NCBI GenBank assembly: GCA_025452255.1
Contig: CP104974.1
Coordinates: 2,086,156 to 2,150,155, forward strand
Source of the DNA: Devosia sp. A8/3-2
GTDB lineage: Bacteria > Pseudomonadota > Alphaproteobacteria > Rhizobiales > Devosiaceae
Length of the DNA stretch: 64,000 nt
Direction: 5' to 3'
The notes beneath the pieces were generated by a model. That model had not been told where the DNA came from and searched no databases. It saw only the letters and a list, made by a program, of their open reading frames with translations. Below are positions 1-8,953 of this stretch, in pieces. Made by a program: the position numbers and the translations under genes. Positions within the stretch are counted from its first letter, which is position 1. Every line of letters begins with the position of its first letter.

Positions 1-496
1 GATATTCGGCGCCGGTCAGCTCTATGGGTCGCCCATCCCTATCGAGCACCGAGCGGGTCGAAGCATCGGCGGCAAACCCGTCGAAATGATAAAGCTGGCC
101 GGACGGGGTCGCTAGGCTGGGTGTGCTGACGGGCGCCCGGCGCAGCACGGCGCGCATGCGGGCCACCAGTTCACGTGGGCTAAACGGCTTGCCAAGATAG
201 TCGTCAGCGCCCAGTTCCAGCCCGATAATGCGATCGACCTCTTCCTTGAGTGCTGTCACCGGGATCACCGAAACATGGGGCGTGCGGTTGCGCAGCATGC
301 GGCAGATATCGAGCCCGGACCCATCAGGCAGCATCACATCGAGCACCACCAGATCGATGGCCTCGCTGGCAATCCTCTCGTCGAATTCCTGCCGGTTGCC
401 GGCAAGAGAAACACGAAAGCCCTGCTCGCCGAGAAAGCGCGCGAGCAGGCGACGAATTTCGAGATCGTCATCGACGACCAGAATGTGAGCGGACAT
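1..496 (-). CDS. OmpR/PhoB-family response regulator, partial
   Basis: Transcription regulator of a two-component system; the C-terminal end lies beyond base 1 of the window. The first ~120 residues form a CheY-like receiver: acidic cluster in ILVVDDDLE, phospho-acceptor Asp53 in VVLDVMLPDG, conserved Lys103 in LGKPFSPRE. A winged-helix output domain begins near residue 150 (IELTGAEY) and is cut. The ATG at 496 is preceded by GGAGG at a normal distance. It is divergent from the RND efflux operon starting at 693, the usual position of a local efflux regulator, but regulation of that operon is inference. No partner histidine kinase is visible; it could lie outside the window. Confidence 0.88.
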   Translation of the reverse strand, partial: MSAHILVVDDDLEIRRLLARFLGEQGFRVSLAGNRQEFDERIASEAIDLVVLDVMLPDGSGLDICRMLRNRTPHVSVIPVTALKEEVDRIIGLELGADDYLGKPFSPRELVARMRAVLRRAPVSTPSLATPSGQLYHFDGFAADASTRSVLDRDGRPIELTGAEY

Positions 497-558
497 GGCG
501 AACCTCCACACCTTCAATAGCCCAGACGAGGTTAGTGCAAAGCGGGATTTTGTAACCA

Positions 559-573
559 GACTTTGCGAAAGTC
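559..573. promoter_or_regulatory. Inverted repeat between regulator and efflux operon
   Basis: Perfect 6-bp arms GACTTT/AAAGTC with a 3-nt centre, in the 196-bp divergent region between the response regulator (start 496) and the efflux operon (start 693). It is a candidate operator. OmpR-type regulators usually bind direct repeats, so a different regulator or a chance dyad is also possible. Confidence 0.3.
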
Positions 574-692
574 GTTCTGGCAATGTCGGGCAACAATTAT
601 AGTCCCGGTAGCAATATTCCGACACATTAGGACAATTCTGAGCAAAGAAGCTGGGGCATCAAGCGGGTCACACTGCGCAATGGAGTTCCCCC

Positions 693-2063
693 GTGTTTCG
701 CGTCACCACGACTCTTGCCACCACACTGATCCTTGCGGGCTGTACGACACTGGGCCAGCCCTATGTCGCGCCATCCGTTGATGCCAATGCCCGCTATGGC
801 GCCGCACAAGCGGGTGGGGCCAAGTCCGTAACCGCAACCACGATGTGGTGGCGCGCCTTCAACGATTCCCAGCTCAATGCGCTGATCGAGGCCGGGCTCA
901 AGCAGAACCTGACAATTGCCCGGGCGGTGGAGCGAGTGATCGAGGCGCGCGAGACGGCTGCCGCCGAGGGCATTGGCCTGCCGACCGGGTCGGCCTCGGG
1001 CTCGGCCGCGGGCAGCAGCGCCGGTGGCGATGTCGAATTGACCCGCTCGGCCTCAACTACGCTCAACTGGGAAATCGATCTCTTCGGCGGCTTGGCCAAA
1101 AGGCGCGAAGCTGCACAGGCCTCAATCGACGCGGCGACCGAGGAAGCCAATATGGCGCGATTGACCCTGATCGGGGATATCGCGACCGCCTATGTCGAAG
1201 CGCAGGGCTATCAGGACCGCATCCATATCGCCCGCACGACGCTGGAGAGCCAGAACCAGACCACGGCGCTGACCCGCAAGCAGAATGAAGTCGGTGTCGT
1301 CACCCGGCTCGACGTCACCCAGCTTGCAGGCGATGTGGCGAGCACCGCAGCGAGCATTCCGGCACTCGAAATTTCGCTGAACGAGTCCATTCATCGATTG
1401 GGTGTGTTGCTGGGCCAGCAACCCTCGGCACTCAAATCCATGTTTGCCACCACAACGCAAATTCCGCGCCTGTCGGGAAGTGTACAGGCCGGCATTCCAT
1501 CGGACCTGATGCGGGACCGGCCCGACATAAGGCAGGCCGAACGCACACTGGCCGAGGCGGCAGCCGATATCGGGGTGGCGCAGGCCGATCTTTATCCAAG
1601 CCTGACGCTGGCCGGCAACCTTTCAGTGAGTTCGGCCACCACTTGGTCGCTCGGGCCTACATTGAGCCTGCCCATTTTCAATCGTGGCGCCCTAAAGGCC
1701 ACTGTGCGCCTTGAGGAATCGGACGCCGAGCAAGCCTATCTGGCCTATCGGGAGACTGTGCTGGAGGCGGTCGAGGAAATCGAGAATGCGCTGGTCGGCT
1801 TTAGCAAGCAGCAGGCCCGCCGCAGCGAGCTCGCCGAGAGCTATACCAGCTATACCGAAGCCACCGACATTGCCGACGACCTCTACCGGGCGGGCGATAC
1901 GACGCTGCTCGACCTGCTGACGGCCCAGCGCTCGCTCTATACGGCCCGCGACTCGCTGGCCCAGAGTTCGGTCGCCGTGGCGACCCAATACATCATTCTC
2001 TGCAAAGCCACGGGCGGCGGCTGGAATATTTCTGGCGCAACCACGGCGGAGTCCCGCTCATGA
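693..2063 (+). CDS. RND efflux outer-membrane lipoprotein (OprM/NodT family)
   Basis: TolC-like channel that carries substrates from the periplasm through the outer membrane for the RND pump encoded downstream. The 456-residue product has a lipoprotein signal with lipobox LAGC at about residues 13-16, so Cys16 should be lipidated. It then shows two repeated outer-membrane efflux protein domains with typical coiled-coil segments (for example the region around DRPDIRQAERTLAEAAADI). Length is normal for the family. The start is GTG at 693; an ATG at 680 is out of frame. Its stop overlaps the next start by four bases, so translation is probably coupled with the adaptor. Frame is intact. Confidence 0.9.
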   Translation: MFRVTTTLATTLILAGCTTLGQPYVAPSVDANARYGAAQAGGAKSVTATTMWWRAFNDSQLNALIEAGLKQNLTIARAVERVIEARETAAAEGIGLPTGSASGSAAGSSAGGDVELTRSASTTLNWEIDLFGGLAKRREAAQASIDAATEEANMARLTLIGDIATAYVEAQGYQDRIHIARTTLESQNQTTALTRKQNEVGVVTRLDVTQLAGDVASTAASIPALEISLNESIHRLGVLLGQQPSALKSMFATTTQIPRLSGSVQAGIPSDLMRDRPDIRQAERTLAEAAADIGVAQADLYPSLTLAGNLSVSSATTWSLGPTLSLPIFNRGALKATVRLEESDAEQAYLAYRETVLEAVEEIENALVGFSKQQARRSELAESYTSYTEATDIADDLYRAGDTTLLDLLTAQRSLYTARDSLAQSSVAVATQYIILCKATGGGWNISGATTAESRS

Positions 2064-3325
2064 CGTTTTCTGCTTTTTCTCGCCTGATCCTTCTGCTGTC
2101 CGTCGGCATGCTCTGCCCGCTCGGCCCGGCCTTCGCCCAGCCTTCTGGTCTGCCGCCGGGCATGGGACCGGCCGGACCAACCGAGGTCGGCGTCGTCACC
2201 TTGACTGCCCAATCGGTTGAGATGACCAGTTTATTGCCGGGCCGGGTGGTCGCCTCGGCGACCGCCGAAGTGCGGCCGCAGGTGGGGGGTCTGATCACCG
2301 AAGTGAGGGTCAAGGAAGGGCAGGACGTCAAGGCCGGCGACGTACTCTTCGTCATCGACTCGGCGAGCTACCAAGCCGAGGTCGCAGTGGCGGAGGCCGA
2401 TGTCGCCAGCGCCGAGTCGCAGATTCCCGCCGCCCAAGCCACCGTCACACGCTACACCACCCCGGTGCAGTCGGGTGGCGTCGCCCAGACCGAGCTGGAT
2501 ACCGCCGAAGCCACGCTGGCCCGGGCCAAGGCTCAACTGCTCTCGGCACAGGCCTCGCTGCGGAAAGCCCAATTGTCGTTGGACCGCGCCAATGTCACCG
2601 CGCCGATTTCCGGCACCGTTGGCACCATCGAGGGTCAGCTTGGCGCGCTGGTCACCGAAAACCGGGCCGACGCGTTGACCACTATTCGCCAACTCGATCC
2701 GGTCGATATCGAATTGGCCGAGAGCAGCACCAATCTGTTGACGCTGCGCCGCGCCCTGACATCGGGCGCGCTGGAGGGACAAAACGGCGAGCCGCCTACC
2801 ATCTCGCTGACCTTGGAGGATGGTTCCAGCTATGATCAGACCGGCACCATTTCGGCCGCCGACATTGTCGTTAGCCAGACCACCGGGAGCTTCACCATTC
2901 GCGCCAGCATGCCCAATCCCGATCGCCTGCTGATGCCGGGCATGTTCGTGCGGGCTACAGTGAGCGTGGGCAATCAGCCCAATGCCTATCTCGTGCCGCA
3001 ACGCGCGGTGACCTTCAATGACGAGGGGCAACCCACCGCCTATTTCGTCGGTGCCGACAACAAGGCCGAGCAACGTGTGCTTACCGCCAGTCGCGAATAC
3101 GATAATGCACGGGTGGTGTCGTCGGGCGTCAAGGATGGCGACGAGCTCATCGTGGACGGATTGCAGAAGATCACGAATGGCGACGAGGTCAGCCCGCTCG
3201 CCGTGGTCATCGAGGACAATGGCGTGATCAAGCAGACGCCGCCGCGCGAAGTTGCCGACGCAACGCCGATCGGCGGAGCGGCGCCGGGTGCGGAAGCCGC
3301 GCCAGTTGCCGAGGCTAACCCATGA
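2060..3325 (+). CDS. RND efflux periplasmic adaptor (membrane fusion protein, AcrA-like)
   Basis: Bridges the inner-membrane pump and the outer-membrane channel in the periplasm. The 421-residue protein starts with a Sec signal peptide ending near AFAQ (about residue 27). It then has a biotinyl-lipoyl half (VRPQVGGLITEVRVKEGQ), an alpha-helical hairpin rich in Ala/Glu, the second lipoyl half (LDRANVTAPISGTVG) and a beta-barrel region (LLMPGMFVRATV). The C-terminal ~30 residues are an Ala/Pro/Glu-rich tail. It overlaps the preceding gene by ATGA at 2060 and the pump gene by ATGA at 3322, giving a tight three-gene operon. Frame is intact. Confidence 0.9.
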   Translation: MTFSAFSRLILLLSVGMLCPLGPAFAQPSGLPPGMGPAGPTEVGVVTLTAQSVEMTSLLPGRVVASATAEVRPQVGGLITEVRVKEGQDVKAGDVLFVIDSASYQAEVAVAEADVASAESQIPAAQATVTRYTTPVQSGGVAQTELDTAEATLARAKAQLLSAQASLRKAQLSLDRANVTAPISGTVGTIEGQLGALVTENRADALTTIRQLDPVDIELAESSTNLLTLRRALTSGALEGQNGEPPTISLTLEDGSSYDQTGTISAADIVVSQTTGSFTIRASMPNPDRLLMPGMFVRATVSVGNQPNAYLVPQRAVTFNDEGQPTAYFVGADNKAEQRVLTASREYDNARVVSSGVKDGDELIVDGLQKITNGDEVSPLAVVIEDNGVIKQTPPREVADATPIGGAAPGAEAAPVAEANP

Positions 3326-6300
3326 GCGATGTGTCCGTGACCAATCCGGCGCCGGCCAAGGCGCCGCGCAAATCCATTGCCAGCTTCTTCATCGCCCGGC
3401 CGATCTTTGCCATGGTGCTGGCTATTGGCATTTCGCTGGCCGGTATCGTCAGCGTCTATACGCTGCCCATTTCCCAATATCCCGAAATCGCGCCGACCAG
3501 CGTGAGCATCAGGGCCACCTATACGGGCGCCAGCGCCGAAGCGGTGGAAAACTCGGTGACCACGATCATCGAAAACGGCATGACCGGCCTTACCGACCTG
3601 CTCTACATGGAGTCCAGTTCCACCACCGGATCGTCCAGCGTGGATTTGACCTTCGGCAGCTCAGTCGATCCGGACATCGCCCGAGTGCAGGTGCAGAACA
3701 AGCTCGCCCCGGTCGAAAGCCAGTTGCCCGATTCGGTGCAGCAATGGGGCCTCGAGGTCAGCCGCTCCGGCAACAGTATCCTGATGATCGGCAACATCGT
3801 CTCGCCGGACGGCAGTTACACCAGCGACCAACTCGCCGACATCATGTCCTCCATCATCGAGCCCCGTATCGAGCAGCTTGAAGGCGTCGGCGGCATCCAA
3901 TCCTTCGGCTCGAGCTACGCGATGCGCATCTGGCTCGACCCCTTGGCGCTGGCCCAGTACAGCCTGACACCAGCCGACGTGTCCGATGCCATCAAGAAAC
4001 AGAACACCCAAGTTGCAGTCGGTTCGATCGGCGCCTCGCCGACCGTCGAAGGCCAGCAATTGCGCGCCACCGTGACGGCACAGAGCCTGTTGCAAACGCC
4101 CGAGGAATTCCAGAACATCATTCTCGTCTCGGACGAGGATGGCGCCACCGTCCGGCTGGCCGACGTCGCCGAGGGTCGAGCTCGGGCTCGGAGTCCTACG
4201 GCTCCAGCTCGACCTATAATGGCCAACCCTCGGCGGGCTTCGGCGTCATGCTGACAAGCGGCGCCAACGCCCCGGACACGGCCGAGGCGGTGCACGAAGC
4301 GCTGGACGGTCTCGCCAATACCCTGCCCGAGGGCGTCGAAATCGCCTATTCCTATGAAACGACGCCTTTCGTCGAGCTCTCGATCGAAAAGGTCGTCCAC
4401 ACGCTGATCGAGGCCATCATCCTGGTCTTCGTCGTGCTGCTGATCTTCCTGCAGAATTTCCGCGCCACCCTGATCCCCATGATCGCGGTGCCGGTGGTGC
4501 TGCTGGGTACCTTCGGCGTGCTCTACGTGCTGGGTTACTCGATCAACACGCTGACCATGTTCGCCATGGTGCTGGCCATCGGCCTGCTCGTCGACGACGC
4601 GATCGTCGTGGTGGAGAATGTCGAGCGTGTCATGGCCGAGGAGCATTTGTCGGCCCGCGAGGCGACCGAGAAGTCCATGTCTCAGATCACGGGGGCCCTG
4701 ATCGGCATCGCCCCGGTTCTGACCGCCGTGTTCATCCCCATGGCTTTCATGTCCGGTTCGGTGGGGGTGATCTACCGCCAGTTCTCGATCACCATCTCCA
4801 CGGCGATGATTCTGTCAGTGCTGGTCGCCGTCATCCTCACGCCCGCCTTGTGCGTGATGCTGCTCAAGCCGCATGATCCCAACAAGAAGCGTTTCGCGCC
4901 CTTCCGCTGGTTCAATACCGGCTTCGGCAAGGCGACGGGGGCTATGTCGGCGCAGTCGGCCACTAGTTCGCCGCCCCCTGCGCATGCTCGTGGTCTTTGC
5001 GGCCATTTGCGGGGGTGCCTATTACGTCTACAGCCAGATGCCGAGCTCCTTCCTGCCCGAGGAAGACCGGGGCGTGTTGATGACCATCATTACCCTGCCC
5101 AACGGCGCCAGCGCCGACCGGACGCAGGCGGTGATCGACCCGGTGGAGGACTATTATCTCAATGTGGAGACCGAGGCGGTCGACAGCGTGTTCATGTCGC
5201 TGGGCTTCAGCATTTCGGGCAGCGGCGAAAACGCCGCTATGGCTTTCGTCCGGCTCAAGGACTTCGCCGACCGGACGGACCCCAATCTCTCTGCGGCAGC
5301 CGTTTCCGGGCGTGCCATGAGCTATTTCTCCAAGATCCGCGATGCCCAGATCTACGCACTGGCCCCGCCGGTCATTCAGGGGCTGGGCCAGTCCAACGGC
5401 TTTTCCATGGTGCTGCTCGACAACGCCAATAATGGGGCCGACGCGCTCGCACAGGCGGCCAACCAGCTCGCCGACAATACGGCCGACAGCAGCATCGTCA
5501 CCAATATTCGCGGTAACACGCGCGATCTGGATACCCAGCTCAAGGTGACGATCGACCGGAGAAAGCCGGCGCATTGGGGGTGGACCTGTCCGCCGCCAAT
5601 GCCTTGCTCGGGGCCGCATTCTCCGGATCGCAGGTCAACGATTTCATCTATGAGGGCGAGATCAAGCCGGTGATCATGTCCGGTGATGCCGATTTCCGCA
5701 TGCAGCCGGAAGACATCAAGAACTGGTATATGCGCAATAATGCGGGGAGATGGTTCCCTTCTCGGCCTTTGCCTCCACGTCCCGGGAAAAAGGCTCCAGC
5801 TCGCTCGCCCGCTTCAACGCTACGTCATCGGTCACGATCAGCGGATCGGCGGCCACGGGCGTCAGCTCTGGCGACGCGATGGATGAAATGGAGGCCCGAG
5901 TCGCCAAGCTGAAGGGCGGCTATGGCGTCGCCTGGACCGACCTATCCTATCAGGAGCGTCTGTCAGGTTCGCAGGCAATTATGCTTTACGGTCTCGCCGT
6001 GCTGGCGGTGTTCCTCTGCCTCGCTGCGCTTTATGAGAGCTGGATCATCCCGTTCTCCGTCATCCCGGCCGTTCCGGTGGGGATTTTCGGCGCCGTCGTC
6101 GCTGCGCACACGTTCGGGCAGGATAACGATGTCTACTTCAAGGTGGGGCTGCTCACCACGATCGGCCCGGCCGCCAAGAATGCGATTCTGATCGTCGAAT
6201 TTGCCAAGGATCTGGTGGCCCGGGGCCAGAGTGCCATCGAGGCCGTGCTGGAAGCGGCACGGCTGCGGCTGCGCCCCATCATCATGACGTCGGTAGCCTT

Positions 6301-6487
6301 CATTCTAGGGGTCCTCCCGCTCGCCACTGCGACCGGCGCGGGCTCAGGCGCCCAGAATGCCATCGGCATCGGCGTCTCGGGCGGCATGCTGGCGGCGACG
6401 GTACTTGGTATTTTCCTCGTCCCCGTATTCTTCGTCATCGTGAGCAGCAGGAACAAGCGCGCCAAAGTTCCCGTTCCTGAGGAGTGA
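3322..6487 (+). CDS. RND multidrug efflux pump, HAE1 family (AcrB/MexB-like), frame broken by indels
   Basis: Inner-membrane, proton-driven trimeric transporter partnered by the two genes before it. Conserved stretches run the full expected length (3166 bp, ~1055 codons): N-terminus [16 protein letters not shown], porter regions, and the proton-relay helix segment [20 protein letters not shown] with the paired Asp residues. The frame changes at about 4174-4190 (two apparent extra G), 4938-4965, 5563 (one G missing) and 5743 (one G missing). Most breaks sit in G runs and the sequence on both sides is fully conserved. That favours sequence error over decay, although a real pseudogene cannot be excluded from this sequence alone. 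Confidence 0.85.
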
Positions 6488-6599
6488 TACAGAAGTTGAT
6501 GGGGGCTTTTCTGGCGTACTCTCAGGTGCGTTTAGGTGGCCCACCATAGATGCAAATCCAGGCTACCCACGCTGCACCGCCAAGCCGCAACCGTTGCGC

Positions 6600-6632
6600 A
6601 GAAGCGGCCAGACCACTATCGGCCCCGCTTCT
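6600..6632. terminator. Possible stem-loop after the efflux operon
   Basis: Arms AGAAGCGG and CCGCTTCT (8 bp) enclose a 17-nt loop about 110 bp after the pump stop. No T-run follows, so intrinsic termination is uncertain. The rest of the 273-bp gap before 6761 shows no gene. Confidence 0.25.
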
Positions 6633-6760
6633 GTCAGATTTGCGAAGTCGTTTGCTATGTGCCCCCGCAAGGTGCACAGTGAATCTATCGGAAGCATAGC
6701 CACGGGCGTTTCCGATTGAGAGAACCTTGATCGCTCTTCCGCAACGGAGGAGCAGAGCAC

Positions 6761-7152
6761 ATGGCTCGAACCAGAAGCTTACTTTCCGATACGCGCCTCC
6801 TCATCGTCGAAGATGAGGCACGGACCGCCATTCTCTGGAGGATTTTGCAGCCGAGCTGGGCTGCCGGATGTCCGTAACCTCGGCCACGGCCGGGCAGGCG
6901 CTCTTGGCCATCCAGTCCTTTGCGCCACAAATGGCTTTGGTGGAATGCTCGTTGAACCAATCTGGTCCCGCGTTCGTTGTTGCTGATGCGCTGGTCAAAG
7001 CAGCGATCCCGTTCATCTTCATCTCTTGCCACGATGTCAGCGTGCTGCCGGCCCGCCATAGGCGCCAGAATTTCCTGGCCAAGCCCTTTTCGGTCGAGGC
7101 GCTCAAAAGCGCCATTCTTCGCATTCGTGCCGACCTGCCGTTCCAAGCCTGA
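6761..7152 (+). CDS. Stand-alone receiver-like protein with Glu at the phospho-site
   Basis: CheY-like single-domain protein of ~130 residues without an output domain. The acidic patch (LLIVEDEA) and the conserved Lys (FLAKPFSVEAL) are present. The position of the phospho-acceptor Asp appears to hold Glu62 (ALVECSLNQSG in place of the usual hydrophobic-D-x-x-L). A Glu there can mimic a permanently phosphorylated state, so the protein may act without a kinase; this is inference. One C appears to be missing near 6833 (frame change after residue ~24). Start ATG at 6761 follows GGAGG. A row of tiny genes follows on the same strand. Confidence 0.7.
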
Positions 7153-7166
7153 GAAAGGCCGCCGCA

Positions 7167-7428
7167 ATGACCCAGAACAGCCGAGACATCTATAAAAGCA
7201 GCAATGGCGACCGCTGGACTTTGGTGCGGATAGACGAGCGCATTGTGGTGCGCCACCGAGCCAATGAGCCTTCAGGAGGCACTATCACCGATGCCGAACT
7301 GCTCGATTTCCTGCGGGCAGGGGGCTTGGCCCCGAGAAACAAAGCTCGGTGCGGCTCATCGGTACGCTTGTCGATGGCGATGGCGACGAAGCGGCCGGGG
7401 CCTTGCCCGAGTCCAGTCATGCCGGTTG
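7167..7428 (+). CDS. Small conserved hypothetical protein (~87 aa), one indel
   Basis: I recall similar short proteins in Rhizobiales but know no function. The N-terminus reads MTQNSRDIYKSSNGDRWTLV and continues to an acidic C-terminus (GTLVDGDGDEAAGALPESS) in a second frame. One base appears wrong near 7332, within a C run. In the frame as given, the protein would instead run on into the next small gene. It begins 14 bp after the receiver-like gene, probably in the same transcript. Confidence 0.5.
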
Positions 7429-7568
7429 AACTGCCGCCGGCAAAGGGCGGGGCTGTGGCCGTCTCCCGCCCATCCATCGGTTATGGGCGCTCCATAGCCT
7501 TCGCTTCCGGCTTCATGCTGGTGCTGGGCATTTTGCTTCTGGCTGGCCGCTGGATGGTCATCTCCTAG
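7419..7568 (+). CDS. Predicted single-pass membrane microprotein (49 aa)
   Basis: Short product starting MPVELPPAKGGAVAV with one strong hydrophobic helix near its end (SIAFASGFMLVLGILLLAG) and a very short tail. The start lies 10 bp inside the end of the preceding small gene if that gene is read in its repaired frame. No ribosome site of its own is clear, so translational coupling is likely. Alternatively it is the real C-terminus of the preceding protein (133 aa with a C-terminal anchor), which is how the sequence reads without correction. Confidence 0.4.
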   Translation: MPVELPPAKGGAVAVSRPSIGYGRSIAFASGFMLVLGILLLAGRWMVIS

Positions 7569-7624
7569 TCGCGCCTTGCGCAATCGACCCAATGCTTAGC
7601 CTGCCTCGCTCTCAAGGAGCCAAA

Positions 7625-7857
7625 ATGACGACTGCCTATCTGGTCCGGGGTTTACCCTCAAGGGCTCCAAGCTCGTCGCGGATGTCGTGAGGCCCTGCAA
7701 AACCGAAGAATCGGCGATTGCGACGGCCGAACGGCTCGGACCGATCCGCGCCGGTGTGGTCGCCTTCTCCCGAGAAGTCGACATCGAAACCGATGCCTAT
7801 GACACGCCCATCGTGCTGCTCGAGATCGGGCGACTTCCACCCGGCCTGTTCGAATAG
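7625..7857 (+). CDS. Small conserved hypothetical protein (~77 aa), one indel
   Basis: Starts MTTAYLV at 7625 after AAGGAGCC. The body, in a second frame, reads FTLKGSKLVADVVRPCKTEE and ends IVLLEIGRLPPGLFE. One G appears missing in the G run near 7648. I recall proteins of this type in rhizobia beside other small stress-related genes, with no known function. There is no signal peptide or membrane segment. It lies between two other very small genes on the same strand. Confidence 0.5.
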
Positions 7858-7886
7858 CGCGCAACACCAAAACCGAGGAAATAGCT

Positions 7887-8015
7887 ATGTCAAAAGACCG
7901 GAAAAGCGGCAATCGTGAAGCCAAGAAGCCAAAGGCCGTAAAGCTCCCCGCCGTCGAGACCACGGCAGTGAAGGGGACGGTCGCAGCGATCTCTGCACCG
8001 AAGGCGAAACACTGA
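7887..8015 (+). CDS. Very small basic protein (42 aa)
   Basis: Begins MSKDRKSGNREAKKPKAVKL and ends APKAKH; strongly basic and Lys-rich, probably disordered. It is preceded by a GAGG-type ribosome site and has its own ATG and stop. I recall similar ~40-50 aa proteins with the MSKDRKSGNRE N-terminus in Rhizobiales, with no known role. It is followed 47 bp later by the manA-like gene. Confidence 0.6.
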   Translation: MSKDRKSGNREAKKPKAVKLPAVETTAVKGTVAAISAPKAKH

Positions 8016-8062
8016 CACTCTCCACGCTGCCAGCCGGGGCGCCCGCGACAGGGCTGCCTGCT

Positions 8063-8953
8063 GTGCCAGCCGTCGGTCGGGTCCAGCGCGCCCGTATCGA
8101 CATTGTCCGCAAGCCACAGGGTAGCCGCCACCTGCTGCCCCGGAGCAGCGTAATTGTGTGCGGCGAGCCAGTGGGCGAGCTGTGGTACGAGCCGGTCGAC
8201 GAGAATCCCAAAGCGCCGGCCCTGCTGCTCAAGCTGCTGTTCACCGAACAGCGCCTGTCAGTGCAGGTGCATCCCGACGACGCCTTCGCCCATTCCATCG
8301 GCCTGCCCAATGGCAAGACCGAGGCCCGGTATGTCCTTTCGGCGCGACGCGGCGGGCAGGTCGCGATCGGGCTCAAGCGTGCGCTGACACCGGCAGAGCT
8401 GCGCGCCGCGATCTCGGATGGCTCTGTCGCCAAGCTGATCCGCTGGCGCGACGTGACCGCGGGTGATGTGATCTATGTGCCCGCCGGCACTATCCACGCC
8501 ATCGGGCTCGGCCTCGTGATCGCCGAAATCCAGCAGCGCAGCGATGCCACATTCCGCATGTTCGACTATGGCCGCGATCGCGAATTGCATCTCGACAATG
8601 CCGTTGCCGTGGCGGATGCCAGCCCGCCCGGCCCGCAGGCGCCCGCTACCAAGCTGAGCGAGGCCCGCACGATTCTGACCGCCAACGAATTCTTTGTCCT
8701 CGAACGCCTCACGCTGCCCCCAGCGTCGAGCCACCGCCTGAGCACTTCGGGCGAGAGCTGGATCATGGCCATATCCGGCAGGCTGGCTCTGGGCGGCGTT
8801 GATCTCGATGTGGGCGAAGTGGCCCTCATGTCCGCCGACAGCGCCGAACTGACTTCCGGACCGGCCGCCGCAATTGCCCTTGTGGCCTATCCGGGACCGG
8901 ACTCGGCCACAGGCCTTATCGAAGCCGCAACCCATTTGGAGGTGTCGGCATGA
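8063..8953 (+). CDS. manA: Mannose-6-phosphate isomerase, class I (ManA-like)
   Basis: Interconverts fructose-6-phosphate and mannose-6-phosphate in the cytoplasm using a metal ion. Zinc-ligand motifs are visible: Gln and His in LSVQVHPDD, Glu in NGKTEARYVL, and His in YVPAGTIHAIGLG. The cupin-like C-terminal half carries the expected second domain. It is 296 residues from GTG at 8063, somewhat short. No good ribosome site precedes this GTG, and the start could be a little upstream. It overlaps the glycosyltransferase gene by ATGA at 8950. The context suggests it supplies mannose units for that enzyme. Confidence 0.85.
   Translation: MPAVGRVQRARIDIVRKPQGSRHLLPRSSVIVCGEPVGELWYEPVDENPKAPALLLKLLFTEQRLSVQVHPDDAFAHSIGLPNGKTEARYVLSARRGGQVAIGLKRALTPAELRAAISDGSVAKLIRWRDVTAGDVIYVPAGTIHAIGLGLVIAEIQQRSDATFRMFDYGRDRELHLDNAVAVADASPPGPQAPATKLSEARTILTANEFFVLERLTLPPASSHRLSTSGESWIMAISGRLALGGVDLDVGEVALMSADSAELTSGPAAAIALVAYPGPDSATGLIEAATHLEVSA

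Noticed and set aside
3322..6487. RND pump as a decayed pseudogene
   Set aside because: Both sides of each break keep full conservation and most breaks are in G runs; the same error type occurs across the window, including in a tRNA.
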